NCBI RefSeq assembly: GCF_014201655.1
Contig: NZ_JACHEX010000006.1
Span: 1-53,796 of the forward strand
Source of the DNA: Thermosipho japonicus
Lineage (GTDB): Bacteria; Thermotogota; Thermotogae; Thermotogales; Fervidobacteriaceae
DNA: 53,796 nt
Reading direction: 5' to 3'
A model generated the notes under the pieces. It searched no databases and was not told where the DNA came from. It was given only the letters and a program-made list of their open reading frames with translations. The position numbers and the translations under genes were made by a program. Positions 52,006 through 53,796 of this stretch are shown piece after piece. Within the stretch, counting starts at the first letter, position 1, and each line of letters begins with the position of its first letter.

Positions 52006-52119
52006 ATGTCCTTGCTCGACATCCTCTACATAAAACGATATAACAAGTCAATTTCCATTTTCTTGACAGGTATCATAGTCTTTGCATCGCTTATCTTTGT
52101 TTTAACAGGAAAAATTTAG
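52006..52119 (+). CDS. possible 37-aa single-helix membrane peptide
   Basis: The frame MSLLDILYIKRYNKSISIFL then TGIIVFASLIFVLTGKI has a basic start and one clear membrane helix. No obvious ribosome site precedes it. It may be a small membrane protein or the broken N-terminus of a permease. Not recognised. Confidence 0.3.
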   Translation: MSLLDILYIKRYNKSISIFLTGIIVFASLIFVLTGKI

Positions 52120-52186
52120 CACACACGAAGATAGAATAGATAAAATAATTTGATTTACATGAAGTGGAAGTTACCACACGCTCAGT

Positions 52187-52906
52187 TCACTCTGGAATTG
52201 TAAGGACCACTGTCTCTTGATTTACACCCTTTCCAAAAAATATTCCCAATGTGAGGAATCCCACTCCTGTGATGAGCGAGAAAGTCAGCAAAAGCGTGAA
52301 GATATCACCTTGAAAGTTTTTCACAGTCGTGTTTATCAAAACATTTCCCCCATAACCGATTGCAAACACACTGGTCATTGTGAGAAATCTCATAATGGCA
52401 ACCCTTCTTATTCTCAGCACAACACTGCTTATAAAAGCCGACACGCCCAGATTTACGAAAGTTATGTAGACGAAGATTATCAACATGTCTGCGATGGGCG
52501 TTTTGGGAAGGTAACGCTGTTTCAGGATGAAAAAGACTGTCAGAAAGACAGCAAGGTAAATCTCTCCGGAAAGCCACATGATAAGCAAGGCACTCTTCAA
52601 ATAACTCTTTATCCTGAATCCATTCGACAGGAGAAATTCAATCCTTCCACTCTCTTTTTCCGGAATGAGTATCTGCTGAAGATTTGCAAAGATGCCCATT
52701 ATGATCATACTCAAACTCATTACATATACCGTCTCTGTAACATATACTCTTGCAACATCCCGGCTTGCGAGGATCTGTTTTATCGATTCGTCTGTAAACA
52801 GTTGAAACAGCGTGAAAGAGAAAAGAGCCATTATGAAAATCATCACGAAGTAAAAAGGAGGTTTCTTAAAGTTCATTTCACAGAAATACCCGAGTTCTTT
52901 TTTCAT
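52187..52906 (-). CDS. ABC-2 type exporter permease
   Basis: This 239-aa membrane protein has six hydrophobic helices. It has the general ABC-2 layout, including an amphipathic segment after the second helix, IPEKESGRIEFLLSNGFRIKSYLKS, which is the coupling region of NatB/CcmB-like permeases. It overlaps the ATPase gene by 4 bases (ATGA), so they form one transporter. The pair may export or give immunity against the peptide made by the locus. Base composition is high in G+C compared with the first 45 kb. Confidence 0.85.
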   Translation of the reverse strand: MKKELGYFCEMNFKKPPFYFVMIFIMALFSFTLFQLFTDESIKQILASRDVARVYVTETVYVMSLSMIIMGIFANLQQILIPEKESGRIEFLLSNGFRIKSYLKSALLIMWLSGEIYLAVFLTVFFILKQRYLPKTPIADMLIIFVYITFVNLGVSAFISSVVLRIRRVAIMRFLTMTSVFAIGYGGNVLINTTVKNFQGDIFTLLLTFSLITGVGFLTLGIFFGKGVNQETVVLTIPE

Positions 52907-53613
52907 GATTTTCCCTCCTTAACCATATCGATGAAAAGTTGCTCAAGGGTTTGGTATTTTGACAAGATATCCCATATCAGATCATCAGCCAGAATTTTGC
53001 CGTCTTTTATCAGGACGAACCTGTCGGCGAGCTTTTCTACCTCAGCAAGGTCATGCGAAGTTATGAGGACGCTCTTCCCCATTTTTTTGAGCTCTTTTAT
53101 CATCTCCCTCATGTTTATTCTCGATATTGGATCGAGCCCGCTCATTGGCTCGTCAAGTATCAAAAGATCAGGATCTGGAAGGAGGGCAAGCAAGAAAGAT
53201 AATTTTCTTTTTGTACCTTTTGAATAAGTGTGAACCTTCTTTTCCAGAAACTCCTTCAATCCGAGCTTTTCCGAGTAATGATTTATCTTTTCTTTACTCA
53301 ACTTTCCTTCGAAATACCTGTAAACCCTCTCGATATTTTTATAGCCGCTATCCCCTTCCCATAGAAAGTCCTTTTCGCTCATCACAGAGATTCTAAGGTT
53401 GTGATTCTTTTCAACATCACCAGAATCGATTTTGTAAATTCCAGATATACAACGTATGGTGGTCGTTTTTCCCGCACCGTTGGGACCTATCAATGCAAGT
53501 ATCTCATCCATGAAGATGTCAAAAGAAACATTCTTCAAGATATGTTTTTCTCCTATCCTTTTATTAGCTTTTCTAATAGCAACGGCTTTGATTCTAAAAT
53601 CTCTTTTCTCCAT
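52903..53613 (-). CDS. ABC-2 type exporter ATPase
   Basis: This about 236-aa ATPase has Walker A GPNGAGKTTT, a Q-loop region VMSEKDFLWEGD, signature YSKGTKRK, Walker B LLILDEPMSGLD and H-loop ITSHD. The signature has K in place of the second G (SKGTK for SGGQ), seen in some NatA-like proteins. I place the start at ATG 53613 (MEKRDFRIKAVAIRKANKRIG); the longer frame to 53700 reads through the end of the SPASM gene. It overlaps that gene by about 60 bases and would be co-transcribed with it. Confidence 0.88.
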   Translation of the reverse strand: MEKRDFRIKAVAIRKANKRIGEKHILKNVSFDIFMDEILALIGPNGAGKTTTIRCISGIYKIDSGDVEKNHNLRISVMSEKDFLWEGDSGYKNIERVYRYFEGKLSKEKINHYSEKLGLKEFLEKKVHTYSKGTKRKLSFLLALLPDPDLLILDEPMSGLDPISRINMREMIKELKKMGKSVLITSHDLAEVEKLADRFVLIKDGKILADDLIWDILSKYQTLEQLFIDMVKEGKS

Positions 53614-53796
53614 AAGCATCCTTCTCCCTTCTCTGATGCTTTTTGCATGCCCCTTGTTATACATCCGTGACAAAACCATAGATCGCTGCAATCCATGCAT
53701 ATCTCATCTTTATCCTCTGCTTCAGTCTTTCTATATACCATTCTATTTCCCATCTTTTGCTATATATCAACCTATTTATTTCTCTTTCCATAAATT
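53553..53796 (-). pseudogene. C-terminal SPASM part of a radical SAM peptide maturase (runs off the window)
   Basis: From 53753 the minus strand reads DEICMDCSDLWFCHGCITRG with a final GCLWRKEIL, the Cys pattern of a SPASM domain (C-x2-C-x5-C-x2-C...C). Farther upstream in this frame there are stops, but the neighbouring frame reads MEREINRLIYSKRWEIEWYI then ERLK, like the preceding part of such enzymes. A frameshift near 53720 would join them. Most of the gene is beyond 53796, so it could also be intact if my frame reading at the edge is wrong. Confidence 0.65.

Noticed and set aside
52217-53227. 336-codon plus-strand open frame
   Set aside because: It is antisense to the ABC-2 permease and ATPase, has no family features and reads as low-quality His/Ser/Lys-rich sequence.

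Overview
The window looks like a chromosomal segment of a thermophilic anaerobe of the order Thermotogales, most likely Thermosipho or a close relative. This is inferred from the very AT-rich DNA, the strong GGAGG-type ribosome sites, a Cas8b/Cas7 pair of the TM1802/TM1801 type, and the mix of Opp transporter, cobalamin operon and fervidolysin-like protease. I could run no database search, so the genus is an inference.

Layout: 1-401 start of a chemotaxis receptor (partial, minus). 639-6027 a five-gene oligopeptide/sugar ABC importer (minus). 6312-15995 a complete type I-B CRISPR-Cas locus: cas6-cas8b-cas7-cas5-cas3-cas4-cas1-cas2, then a leader with a promoter and an array of 19 repeats. cas8b contains an in-frame internal start with its own Shine-Dalgarno site that would make a separate Cas11b. 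16065-19595 PhzF-like protein, peroxiredoxin, CoA-binding protein, phosphohexomutase. 19676-26928 transporters (TDT, ArsB/NhaD-like, TauE, BASS-like), an SPW protein, an ArsR-type regulator, a ferredoxin and a DUF438/hemerythrin/PAS protein. 27096-31695 M48 protease, two overlapping SARP-like regulators, a subtilisin-like lipoprotein protease. 31828-38830 a cobalamin-riboswitch operon of nine coupled genes (GIY-YIG/DUF123, cobT, cobU, a CbiR-like gene, cobS, cbiP, cbiB, cobD, cobO) for nucleotide-loop assembly, salvage and probably remodelling of cobamides. 38869-38945 tRNA-Pro(GGG). 39156-42362 a membrane diguanylate cyclase and a two-gene DNA-repair-associated radical SAM set.

From about 42.6 kb to the end the character changes. 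First comes a graveyard of toxin-antitoxin remnants (nucleotidyltransferase, HicB-like, PIN). Then comes an accessory peptide-export island: a 527-aa TPR-like regulator, two ABC exporters, short secreted-peptide genes (one followed in the next frame by a Cys-rich core), fragments of at least three radical SAM/SPASM maturases, an ABC-2 exporter pair, and dead IS3- and IS256-family transposases. Divergent regulator/promoter modules are duplicated and share a motif, TTGAAARCCATATA, seen four times. GC content is visibly higher in the second exporter and the ABC-2 pair, suggesting transfer, perhaps from a Thermotoga-like donor. This decaying, repeatedly duplicated ribosomally made peptide system is the best candidate for an undescribed system here.
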